Part shown: positions 1 through 7,402 of the stretch, one piece after another
Layout: every line of letters begins with the position of its first letter
Position numbering within the stretch: the first letter of the stretch is position 1
Source of the DNA: Flavobacteriales bacterium UBA7690
GTDB lineage: Bacteria > Bacteroidota > Bacteroidia > Flavobacteriales_F > PHOS-HE28
Assembly: GCA_002482775.1 (NCBI GenBank)
Contig: DLGQ01000115.1
Location: 64,813-82,216, forward strand
Length of the DNA: 17,404 bases
Reading direction: 5' to 3'
Notes under the pieces: model-generated
Told to the model about the DNA's origin: nothing
Seen by the model: the letters and a program-made list of their open reading frames with translations, nothing else
Database searches by the model: none
Program-made: the position numbers and the translations under genes

Positions 1-3
1 GAC

Positions 4-37
4 GACGTGCCCCGACCATCATTGGTCGGGGCACGTC
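4..37 (-). terminator. Perfect stem-loop downstream of the DinB gene
   Basis: Positions 4-17 and 24-37 are exact reverse complements (14 bp, GC-rich) around the 6-base loop atcatt. The hairpin begins five bases past the stop codon of the minus-strand DinB gene, which is where an intrinsic terminator would sit. The base run that would follow the stem on the minus strand lies outside the window, so the U-tract cannot be checked. It could also serve a convergent gene beyond the left edge. Confidence 0.65.
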
Positions 38-41
38 CTTG

Positions 42-497
42 TCAGGTCCCGTACTTCACCACGATCGCCAACTGCCCCGCGTGGTAAGCCGTGTGCGTAA
101 CGATCCTCCCCAGGGCCTCAGCCTTGGTCTTCCTGCCGAATTCCTTGGTCTCGATCACCGTGTCCCAGTCCGCATCATGTGTGGCCTCAATGGCCCTTCT
201 AATGGTGTCGGAGCTCGCTTGTGCATAGGCCTTCAGTTCGGCAAGGTCCGTCCATTCGCCGGTATCGAAGCCTTTGGCCACGGTGCTCGCATGCACCTGC
301 ACACCTTCCAACTTGAACACATTCTTCGCGAAGAGCAGCTGCACATCGCCGATGTGACGAATGAGGTACCCTGCGCTGTTGGGTGAGGGTGCAAGCTTCT
401 TGGTCAGGTCGGATCCTGTGATCATGTCGAGTACTTTGGTAAATCGGGTATGGCCTTCGGTGAAGAGGGCCAGGAGAGGATCGGTTCGGGGGGCCAT
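42..497 (-). CDS. DinB-family protein
   Basis: This is a 151-residue protein of the DinB/YfiT four-helix-bundle superfamily, whose members usually bind a divalent metal through three histidines and include thiol-dependent transferases and uncharacterised stress proteins. The visible signatures are the RHIGD segment near residue 48 and the C-terminal HTAYHAGQ segment near residue 136, which match the positions of the metal-binding histidines. Length is normal for the family. The start ATG at 497 gives the N-terminal helix expected, and there is no Shine-Dalgarno sequence. It is divergent from the copper regulator, with about 100 bp between them, and no functional link to copper is evident. The actual substrate is unknown. 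Confidence 0.85.
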   Translation of the reverse strand: MAPRTDPLLALFTEGHTRFTKVLDMITGSDLTKKLAPSPNSAGYLIRHIGDVQLLFAKNVFKLEGVQVHASTVAKGFDTGEWTDLAELKAYAQASSDTIRRAIEATHDADWDTVIETKEFGRKTKAEALGRIVTHTAYHAGQLAIVVKYGT

Positions 498-584
498 GAT
501 CGGTGATATCAGATCTCACCGAAGATACCGCCCCACTTTCTGGAAATGGAGCGGTGCTGGTAGATGCGGTCAGGTTCGAACACG

Positions 585-592
585 CAACTTTG
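585..592 (+). promoter_or_regulatory. Possible -7 box of the copper regulator promoter
   Basis: CAACTTTG matches the Bacteroidota -7 consensus TAnnTTTG except for the first base, and ends 7 bases before the ATG at 600. No TTG -33 box is visible at the usual distance. If used, the transcript would be nearly leaderless for the start at 600, or have a leader of about 14 bases for the alternative ATG at 612. The rest of the divergent interval 498-599 shows only an 8-bp palindrome GTTCGAAC at 574-581. Confidence 0.3.
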
Positions 593-599
593 TAGTCGA

Positions 600-1193
600 A
601 TGGCAACACCAATGGCTACAGCTCACCACCTGATCATCCGCAACATGGTTTGCGACCGTTGTCGTGCGGCTGTTGCCGGGGTGCTTGAAATGCAGAGCCT
701 TCCCGTAAAGCACATCGAGCTCGGCGAGGTGGAACTGCTCCGGCCTCCACTGGCCGAGGAACTCGAAGCCTTGCGCGGAGCCTTGCGCAAGGTGGGCTTC
801 GAGCTGGTGGATGACCGTGATTCAATGACCATCGCACGCATCAAGGCCGCTATCGTGAACCTGGTGCATCACGATGGCGAGATGAAGGGGCGTGTGAAAC
901 TGGGCGAGCACCTGAGCGGGTTGATCAACAAGGAATACTCGGGCCTCTCCGCGCTGTTCACGCAGGTGGAAGGCATCACCATTGAGCAATACTTCCTGCT
1001 ACAGCGCCTGGAGCGCGTGAAGGAGTTGATCAAGTACGGCGAGCTGACGATGAGCGAGATCGCGGACCGCGCGGGATTCAGCAGTGTGGCGCATCTTAGC
1101 ACGCAGTTCAAGAAGCTCACCGGCATGACACCTACGGCCTTCAAGGAGATCGGCGGTGGGCGCATGCCGCTCGACCAGGTCAGCGGTCGATAG
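600..1193 (+). CDS. AraC-family regulator with N-terminal HMA-like domain
   Basis: A 197-residue regulator in two parts. Residues ~9-70 look like a heavy-metal-associated fold carrying M16-V-C18-D-R-C21, the MxCxxC copper-binding pattern. Residues ~101-185 form an AraC-type double helix-turn-helix, including the segment SEIADRAGFSSVAHLSTQFK followed by KLTGMTPTAFK. The same arrangement is familiar in Bacteroidota proteins next to copper or mercury genes. It probably senses Cu+ directly and controls the copper genes downstream, but that is inferred from domain content and position. The start at 600 is preferred; 612 is equally consistent with the domains, whereas 564 would add an unconserved tail and overlap the likely promoter. 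It ends 74 bp before the double-HMA gene, so that gene may have its own promoter. Confidence 0.88.
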   Translation: MATPMATAHHLIIRNMVCDRCRAAVAGVLEMQSLPVKHIELGEVELLRPPLAEELEALRGALRKVGFELVDDRDSMTIARIKAAIVNLVHHDGEMKGRVKLGEHLSGLINKEYSGLSALFTQVEGITIEQYFLLQRLERVKELIKYGELTMSEIADRAGFSSVAHLSTQFKKLTGMTPTAFKEIGGGRMPLDQVSGR

Positions 1194-1267
1194 AACGCTT
1201 TCCGGACAGGATGTAACGCGTTGGACGCTTCGTGGTCGGTGCTTTGTACCGTCAAACACGAACGACC

Positions 1268-1696
1268 ATGGACAACACGACCATCACCCTTCCGCTGCTC
1301 GATGTGAACAGCCCGCACTGCGCAATGCGTGTGGAGAAGGCCATTCGCTCGGTAGCTGCGATCACCACCGCTGATGTGGACCTCGACGCCCACGTGGTAC
1401 ACCTTACCAGCAGCGAACCCGTGCAGGCTGTTAAGGAGGCGGTGACCGCCATCCGGCAGGCGGGCTACCAAGTGGCTACCGAACAGCGCCGCTTCGATAC
1501 CACGGGCATCACCTGCGGCGGTTGCGCGAAGAGCGTGACCACCGTCCTGGGCGCAGTGCCGGGCGTGCTGGCCGTGGCCGTGGACGTGCCGAACAATACC
1601 GCGACCGTGGAAGTGGTGAAAGGCACCGTGTCGGACGACAGGCTCGCGGAAGCACTGAAGCCCACGGGCTATCGTTTGTTGCCCCAATCCGTATAG
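1268..1696 (+). CDS. Double-HMA-domain copper-binding protein
   Basis: A 142-residue soluble protein built from two HMA folds. Domain 1 (residues ~5-68) has a degenerate site in which Ser15 replaces the first cysteine, giving S-P-H17-C18. Domain 2 (~74-138) has an intact G-I-T-C83-G-G-C86 site. The whole protein aligns without large gaps to residues ~8-140 of CopA, encoded 12 bp downstream, and even the degenerate SxHC of domain 1 is shared, so the two probably arose by duplication. It likely acts as a cytoplasmic Cu+ chaperone or buffer feeding CopA, in the role CopZ plays elsewhere. The ATG at 1268 is chosen because an upstream ATG at 1232 adds a basic tail outside the domain. It is probably co-transcribed with copA. 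Confidence 0.85.
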   Translation: MDNTTITLPLLDVNSPHCAMRVEKAIRSVAAITTADVDLDAHVVHLTSSEPVQAVKEAVTAIRQAGYQVATEQRRFDTTGITCGGCAKSVTTVLGAVPGVLAVAVDVPNNTATVEVVKGTVSDDRLAEALKPTGYRLLPQSV

Positions 1697-1708
1697 CGCA
1701 CATACGTC

Positions 1709-4177
1709 ATGAGCACTGAGAAAAGTACCATGGTATTGCCCGTGCAGAACATGGACAGCGAGCACTGCGCGCTGATCGTGGACAAGGCCCTGGGCACTGT
1801 TCCCTCGGTGGGCGCGCACCACGTGGAACTGAACAACCGCAGCGCGGTGATCGAGAGCACCACGCCCGTGGAGGCCGTGCGCGATGTGGTGAAGGCCATC
1901 CGGGACAACGGGTACGATGTGCCCACATTGAGGCGCACCTTTCCCGTTACGGGCATGACCTGTGCAAGTTGCGTGGGCAGCGTGGAGAGCATGTTGCTGG
2001 CCCAGCCCGGTGTGTTGAACGCCGCCGTGAACCTGGCTACCAATACCGTGCAGGTGGAGTATGTACCCGGCGTGATCGATGAGCGCCGCATGCGCGCCGT
2101 GGTGCAGAGCATTGGCTACGACCTGCTGCTCGGTGATGAGCACGCGGCGACCGCCGATCTGGAGGAGATCCAGCGCACCCGCATGAGCTCATTGAAGCAA
2201 CGCCTCTGGGCCTCCATCGCACTGAGCACACCGCTGGTGATCATTGGCATGTTCATGATGCACGAGCCCTGGGCCAACTTCGTGATGTGGGCCTTGAGCA
2301 CGCCGGTGGTGCTGGTCTTCGGTCGCTCCTTCTTCATCAACGCGTGGAAACAGGCGAAGCATCGCAGCGCCAACATGGACACGCTGGTCGCCCTGAGCAC
2401 GGGCGTGGCCTACGTCTTCAGCGTCTTCAACACCACCTATCCCTCGTTCTGGACCAGCCGCGGGCTGATGCCCCACGTATACTTCGAAGCTGCTGCAGTG
2501 GTCATCACCTTCATCCTACTGGGCAAGTTCCTGGAGGAGCGCGCCAAGGCCGGCACCAGCAGCGCGATCAAGAAGCTGATGGGCCTGCGACCGAGCACGG
2601 TGCTGCGCGAAGGGAGCAATGGTCAGACCAGTGAAGTGCCCATCGCCGATGTGAACATTGACGACATCCTGGTGGTGCGTCCGGGCGAGAGCATCGCGGT
2701 GGACGGTGAGGTGATCGGCGGCGAGAGCTATGTGGATGAGAGCATGCTCAGCGGTGAACCGGTGCCGGTGGCCAAGCTGACAGGAGCGCAAGTGCTGGCC
2801 GGCACGATCAACCAGAAAGGCAGTTTGCGCATGAAGGCCCGCAAGGTCGGCGCTGCCACCTTGTTGGCGCAGATCGTGCGCACCGTGCAGGACGCGCAGG
2901 GCAGCAAGGCACCCGTGCAGAAGCTGGTGGACAAGATCGCGGGCGTGTTCGTGCCCATCGTCATCGGCATAGCCATCGTCAGCGCGATCGTGTGGTGGAT
3001 CCTCGGAGGCGAGCATGCGTTCACCCAAGGGCTGTTGGCCCTGGTCACCGTGCTAGTGATCGCCTGCCCCTGTGCCCTTGGCTTGGCGACACCCACCGCC
3101 ATCATGGCCGGCATGGGCAAGGGCGCGGAGAACGGCATCCTGATAAAGGACGCCGAAAGCCTGGAGCGCGCGCGCAACATCACCGCCATCGTGCTGGACA
3201 AGACCGGCACCATCACCGAGGGAAAGCCGGAGGTTGTGGAGGCCATGGGCCTGGACGATGCCGAAGTGGCCAGGGCGTTGTTGATGATCGAATCCCGATC
3301 GAAACACCCGTTGGCCGAGGCGGTCGTGCGACATCTCAACAACGCACCCGCTGGCCACAAGGCACCTGTAGCGTCGACCCACTGGGTCGACCCGACTGGT
3401 GCCACGATCACCGCCTTCGAAGACCTGACCGGCAAAGGCGTGAAAGCCACGATCGATGGCACCACCTGGCTGGTAGGTAGCCGCCGACTAATTGAGGAGA
3501 ACGGCATCGCCATCGGCACGGAATACCGCGATACCGAAAAGCGCTGGCAGGAAGCCGCGCACACGGTGATCTGGTTCGCCGATGCGCAGGCCGTGCGTGC
3601 CGCCATCGCCATCGCGGACCGTATCAAGCCCTCCGCCGCGGAAGCCATTGCGCGCCTGAAAGCGTCTGGCATCAAGGTCTACATGCAGACCGGTGATTCG
3701 CGACGCACCGCACAGGCCGTGTCGAAAGCGGTCGGCATCGAAGACTTCCGCAGTGAGGTGCTGCCCAAGGATAAGGCCTCCTTCGTCACTGGTCTCCAAC
3801 AACAAGGCCATGTGGTGGCCATGGTCGGAGACGGCATCAACGACAGCGAAGCACTGGCGAAGGCCGATGTGAGCATCGCCATGGGCCAAGGCAGCGACAT
3901 CGCCATGGACGTGGCCCGCATGACGCTCATCAGCACCGACCTCAACACCATCCCGCGCGCCATCACGCTCTCGCGGAAGACCGTCAGCCTGATCCGCCAG
4001 AATCTCTTCTGGGCCTTCATCTACAACGTGCTTGGAATCCCCATCGCGGCGGGTGTGCTCTATCCCATCAACGGCTTTCTGCTGGACCCTATGCTCGCCG
4101 GTGCCGCCATGGCGTTGAGCAGCGTGAGCGTGGTGAGCAACAGCCTGCGACTGAAATGGGCGAAGCTCGATCAGTGA
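1709..4177 (+). CDS. copA: Cu+-exporting P1B-type ATPase
   Basis: An 822-residue inner-membrane pump that drives Cu+ out of the cytoplasm. In order: HMA1 with a degenerate site (S17-E-H-C20), HMA2 with G82-M-T-C85-A-S-C88, a membrane region from ~166, an actuator domain with SGEP at 348-351, the CPC transport motif at 453-455, the phosphorylated Asp497 in DKTGT, the nucleotide-binding HP at 533-534, GDGIND at 707-712, and two final helices carrying Y772-N773 and M801-A-L-S-S805. The CPC, YN and MxxSS set is the signature of the P1B-1 Cu+/Ag+ group. Length and motif order are normal and complete. The gene follows the double-HMA gene by 12 bp and precedes the exported copper protein by 30 bp, so it sits in the middle of a copper operon. 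Confidence 0.97.
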   Translation: MSTEKSTMVLPVQNMDSEHCALIVDKALGTVPSVGAHHVELNNRSAVIESTTPVEAVRDVVKAIRDNGYDVPTLRRTFPVTGMTCASCVGSVESMLLAQPGVLNAAVNLATNTVQVEYVPGVIDERRMRAVVQSIGYDLLLGDEHAATADLEEIQRTRMSSLKQRLWASIALSTPLVIIGMFMMHEPWANFVMWALSTPVVLVFGRSFFINAWKQAKHRSANMDTLVALSTGVAYVFSVFNTTYPSFWTSRGLMPHVYFEAAAVVITFILLGKFLEERAKAGTSSAIKKLMGLRPSTVLREGSNGQTSEVPIADVNIDDILVVRPGESIAVDGEVIGGESYVDESMLSGEPVPVAKLTGAQVLAGTINQKGSLRMKARKVGAATLLAQIVRTVQDAQGSKAPVQKLVDKIAGVFVPIVIGIAIVSAIVWWILGGEHAFTQGLLALVTVLVIACPCALGLATPTAIMAGMGKGAENGILIKDAESLERARNITAIVLDKTGTITEGKPEVVEAMGLDDAEVARALLMIESRSKHPLAEAVVRHLNNAPAGHKAPVASTHWVDPTGATITAFEDLTGKGVKATIDGTTWLVGSRRLIEENGIAIGTEYRDTEKRWQEAAHTVIWFADAQAVRAAIAIADRIKPSAAEAIARLKASGIKVYMQTGDSRRTAQAVSKAVGIEDFRSEVLPKDKASFVTGLQQQGHVVAMVGDGINDSEALAKADVSIAMGQGSDIAMDVARMTLISTDLNTIPRAITLSRKTVSLIRQNLFWAFIYNVLGIPIAAGVLYPINGFLLDPMLAGAAMALSSVSVVSNSLRLKWAKLDQ

Positions 4178-4207
4178 ACGAACAACAGATCTCAACACCA
4201 TCGACCC

Positions 4208-5071
4208 ATGAAAGGCTTGCTATCCCTCATCGCGCTACCAGCGTTGCTGTTATTCAGCAGTTGCAGCGCACAGTTGAAGAACGTACAGACCACCACCGTA
4301 CGCATCGATGGTGATTGCCCCATGTGCGAAAAGACCATCGAGAAGGGCGCCTACGTGAAGGGCGAAGCTGAAGCCGACTGGGATGTGGACGCGAAGACCG
4401 CTCGCATCACCATCGACAGTACCCGCACCGATATGGATGCCGTGCTGCAACGCATCGCCCACGCGGGCTACGACAACGAGCGCTATCTGGCCCCGGATGT
4501 GGCCTACGCCGCGCTTCCTGGTTGCTGCCAGTACGAGCGCACGTTCCAGCAGAAACCGATGACCATACCCGGTGCCGCTGCCGATCACAGCGGTCATGAT
4601 CACGGCCACGATGCCCCAGCCACCAACGCACCCCAAGTAACAAGCGAGTCGCTAGGTCCCGTGTTCGATGCCTACTTCGCACTGAAGGATGCCCTCGTAG
4701 CCTCGGATGCCAGGAAGGCTGCTGCACAAGCCGCTGAATTTTCCGCAGCGGTGAAAGCCGTACCGATGGAAGGCATGGACGCGGATCTGCATACGGTGTG
4801 GATGCGGGAGATGGAACTTCTCGCGAACACCAGCGCGGGCATCGCCACGAAGACCAACTTGGAGGAACAGCGCAAGGCCTTTGCCGAACTGACGGAACCG
4901 ATGTTCGCGCTGATGAAGGCCCGGCCCACTGCCACGCCGATCTATCTGGACCATTGCCCTATGTATGAGGGTGGTGCTGACTGGCTTAGTCGCGACAAGG
5001 CAATCCGGAATCCCTTCTACGGTGCGCAGATGATGAGCTGCGGCAGTGTGAAGGAGACCATCGTGAAATAG
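4208..5071 (+). CDS. Exported HMA-like / DUF3347 copper-binding protein
   Basis: A 287-residue envelope protein with three candidate metal sites. The N-terminus is a signal sequence with a possible lipoprotein cleavage at Cys19 (FSSC, a weak lipobox because of Phe at -3). Residues ~27-95 resemble an HMA fold with C37-P-M-C40. A histidine-rich linker (H127, H130, H132, H134) follows. Residues ~145-287 match DUF3347, with DHCPMY at 248-253 and MMSCG at 275-279, as in domains joined to copper efflux adaptors. It probably binds Cu in the periplasm after CopA export and may pass it to the oxidase encoded 21 bp downstream. That hand-over is inference from gene order. The start follows copA by 30 bp with no Shine-Dalgarno sequence. 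Confidence 0.85.
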   Translation: MKGLLSLIALPALLLFSSCSAQLKNVQTTTVRIDGDCPMCEKTIEKGAYVKGEAEADWDVDAKTARITIDSTRTDMDAVLQRIAHAGYDNERYLAPDVAYAALPGCCQYERTFQQKPMTIPGAAADHSGHDHGHDAPATNAPQVTSESLGPVFDAYFALKDALVASDARKAAAQAAEFSAAVKAVPMEGMDADLHTVWMREMELLANTSAGIATKTNLEEQRKAFAELTEPMFALMKARPTATPIYLDHCPMYEGGADWLSRDKAIRNPFYGAQMMSCGSVKETIVK

Positions 5072-5092
5072 TTCGTTGCATCACCAGCGATC

Positions 5093-7381
5093 ATGTACCT
5101 CCTACGCATCCTCCGTGCGCTTGCGCTCCTCATCACGCTTCTTTACCTGCTGCTCTCCGGTGATGTGTTCGCCCAGACCGGTACGCCCGGGCATGCGCTA
5201 GGTACCAGCACGCCGGACAGGAGCTTCACACCGCGCACTACCCGCTACGAGCTCACTGTCCGTGACACCATCGTCAACTATACCGGCAAGGCGCGCAAGG
5301 CATTCACCGTGAACGGACAAATGCCCATGCCAACGCTCACCTTCACCGAAGGCGATACGGCAGAGATCGTCGTACACAATGCGATGGAGAAGGAAGAGAC
5401 CTCCCTGCACTGGCACGGTCTCATACTCCCATACCAGTACGATGGTGTGCCTTACCTCACTACGGCCCCCATCAAGGCAGGTGAAACACAGGTTTACAAG
5501 TTCGCCCTGTTGCAAAGTGGCACCTACTGGTACCACTCGCACACCAAGTTGCAGGAGCAGAACGGCATGCACGGCGCGCTGATCATCCAGAAACGGAACG
5601 AGGATCCCATGCCAGAACAGGTGCTCATCCTCAGCGAGTGGACGGACATGAAGCCCTTCGAGGTACACCGCCGCCTGCACAGCGCGAACGACTGGAGCGC
5701 CATCAAGAAGCATCGGATCCGTCCGGGCACGGTGCAGAGCTACAGTGATGCCATCAAGGACGGCGCGCTCGGCGTGAAGCTCACCAACGAGTGGAAGCGC
5801 ATGAACGCGATGGACGTGAGCGATGTGTATTACGACCTCCTCTTCGCCAATGGCAAGCCCGTGGATGAAGCGCCTCAATTCAAGGCCGGGGAGCGCGTGC
5901 GTGTGCGGCTCATCAACGGCGGAGCGAGCAGCTACTTCTGGATCACCTATGCCGGTGGTAAGATGACCGTGGTGGCCAGCGATGGCATCGACGTGGAACC
6001 CGTGGAGGTGGACCGCTTCATCATGGGCATCGCCGAGACCTACGACATCATTGTGACCATCCCGGCGGATAGCACGGCCTATGAACTGCTCGCCACCAGC
6101 GAGGATCGCGTGCGTTCCACCTCATTGTGGCTGGGCAACGGCATCAAGCAGCTCGCCGCACCGCTCCAGCCACTGAAGTACTTCGCCGGTATGAAGATGA
6201 TGAACGACATGATAAAGATGAACGGCGACCTCGATGACATGGGCATGAACATGAGCCTTCAGCAGATGGACATGAACGTGGTGATGTACCCCGAGATCAC
6301 CGGTGCGAAAGCGAGCGAACATGCCGATCACGGTGACGACAAGTACAATAGCAATGCCCTCTCCAACATCGTGACACTCAACTACGCCATGCTGCGTTCA
6401 CCTACCAGCACCGCGCTACCCCCGGGGCCGGTGAAGGAGATGCGCTTCGAACTCACCGGCAACATGAACCGCTACCTCTGGGCCATCGACAACAAGACCG
6501 TTTCAGAGACCGACCGCATCCTGATCCGCAAGGGCGAGAACGTGCGCATCATCCTCTACAACAACAGCATGATGCGCCACCCCATGCACCTGCACGGCCA
6601 CTTTTTCCGTGTGGTGAACGGCCAGGGTGACCACGCACCGCTGAAGAACGTGCTGGACATCATGCCCATGGAGACCGACACGATCGAGTTCGCGGCCACC
6701 GAAACGGGCGACTGGTTCTTCCACTGCCACATCCTCTACCACATGATGAGCGGCATGGGGCGCGTGTTCACCTACGAAGGGACGGCCCCCAACCCGGTAC
6801 TGCCTGACGCGAAGAAGGCCGCCCGCCACTTCGCCCGCGACGACAAGGAATGGCACTTCATGGTGCAGAACGACTTCGCCACCAACGGCAACGATGGCGA
6901 GGCGATGTACATGAACAAGCGTTGGAACCTGCAGAGCGAATGGCGCCTGGGCTACATGGAGGATCATGGCCAGGAAGTGGAGACCCACTTCGGTCGCTAC
7001 TTCGGCAAAATGCAATGGCTGTTCGTGAACGCGGGGCTGGACTGGCGCACCCGTGAAGCGCACAATGGCAACGATCCGGAGGACAACCTCTTCGGGCAGA
7101 CCAACACCAAGAACAGCCGGAGCGTGGGGCACATCGGATTCCAGTACACCTTGCCGATGCTACTCGTGCTCGATCTGCGCATCGACACCGATGGCCAGCT
7201 GCGTTCCCAACTGATGCGTGAGGACATCCCTCTAACGCCCCGCCTGCGCCTCGACCTGATGGGCAACAGCGACCTGGAGTACATGGGCCGCTTCCGCTAC
7301 GTACTGGACAAGTCCTGGGCGCTCTCCACGCACTACGACAGCGACATGGGACTGGGCGTGGGTGTGATGGTGAGCTACTGA
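5093..7381 (+). CDS. Multicopper oxidase (PcoA/CopA type) with PcoB-like C-terminus
   Basis: A 762-residue exported protein. Residues 1-27 form a signal peptide ending VFA. Three cupredoxin domains follow with all four copper motifs: HWHG 106-109, HSH 148-150, HPMHLHGH 496-503 and HCHILYHMMSGM 544-555, the last including the type 1 Cys545 and axial Met555. Residues ~364-398 are methionine-rich, as in Cu+-oxidising enzymes such as CueO and PcoA. From ~585 to the end the protein switches to alternating beta segments ending in Tyr, similar to the PcoB/CopB outer-membrane barrel (for example residues 680-724). The enzyme probably oxidises Cu+ to the less toxic Cu2+. The barrel-like tail could anchor it to the outer membrane. 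It is the last gene of the copper cluster and converges on the arsenic operon, 21 bp away. Confidence 0.93.
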   Translation: MYLLRILRALALLITLLYLLLSGDVFAQTGTPGHALGTSTPDRSFTPRTTRYELTVRDTIVNYTGKARKAFTVNGQMPMPTLTFTEGDTAEIVVHNAMEKEETSLHWHGLILPYQYDGVPYLTTAPIKAGETQVYKFALLQSGTYWYHSHTKLQEQNGMHGALIIQKRNEDPMPEQVLILSEWTDMKPFEVHRRLHSANDWSAIKKHRIRPGTVQSYSDAIKDGALGVKLTNEWKRMNAMDVSDVYYDLLFANGKPVDEAPQFKAGERVRVRLINGGASSYFWITYAGGKMTVVASDGIDVEPVEVDRFIMGIAETYDIIVTIPADSTAYELLATSEDRVRSTSLWLGNGIKQLAAPLQPLKYFAGMKMMNDMIKMNGDLDDMGMNMSLQQMDMNVVMYPEITGAKASEHADHGDDKYNSNALSNIVTLNYAMLRSPTSTALPPGPVKEMRFELTGNMNRYLWAIDNKTVSETDRILIRKGENVRIILYNNSMMRHPMHLHGHFFRVVNGQGDHAPLKNVLDIMPMETDTIEFAATETGDWFFHCHILYHMMSGMGRVFTYEGTAPNPVLPDAKKAARHFARDDKEWHFMVQNDFATNGNDGEAMYMNKRWNLQSEWRLGYMEDHGQEVETHFGRYFGKMQWLFVNAGLDWRTREAHNGNDPEDNLFGQTNTKNSRSVGHIGFQYTLPMLLVLDLRIDTDGQLRSQLMREDIPLTPRLRLDLMGNSDLEYMGRFRYVLDKSWALSTHYDSDMGLGVGVMVSY

Positions 7382-7402
7382 GGCTTGAAGCAGCACGTTG
7401 GT

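Noticed and set aside
574..581. GTTCGAAC palindrome resembling a tRNA T-loop
   Set aside because: No acceptor, D or anticodon arms are present around it; it is only an 8-bp palindrome in a promoter region.
1221..1246. Candidate promoter TTG...GTGCTTTG before the double-HMA gene
   Set aside because: Only six of eight -7 positions could match and the spacing (15 bases) is too short; a nearby TGGTCG/CGACCA inverted repeat (1233-1238, 1263-1268) is also too weak to call.
869..2143. Long minus-strand open frame (424 codons) opposite the regulator, double-HMA and copA genes
   Set aside because: Antisense shadow of GC-rich coding DNA; its low-complexity His/Gly/Arg-rich product has no recognisable domain, while the plus-strand genes have clear motifs.
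2728..3675. Minus-strand open frame of 315 codons inside copA
   Set aside because: Lies wholly opposite the CopA catalytic domains and encodes a Ala/Ser/Pro-biased product with no domain.
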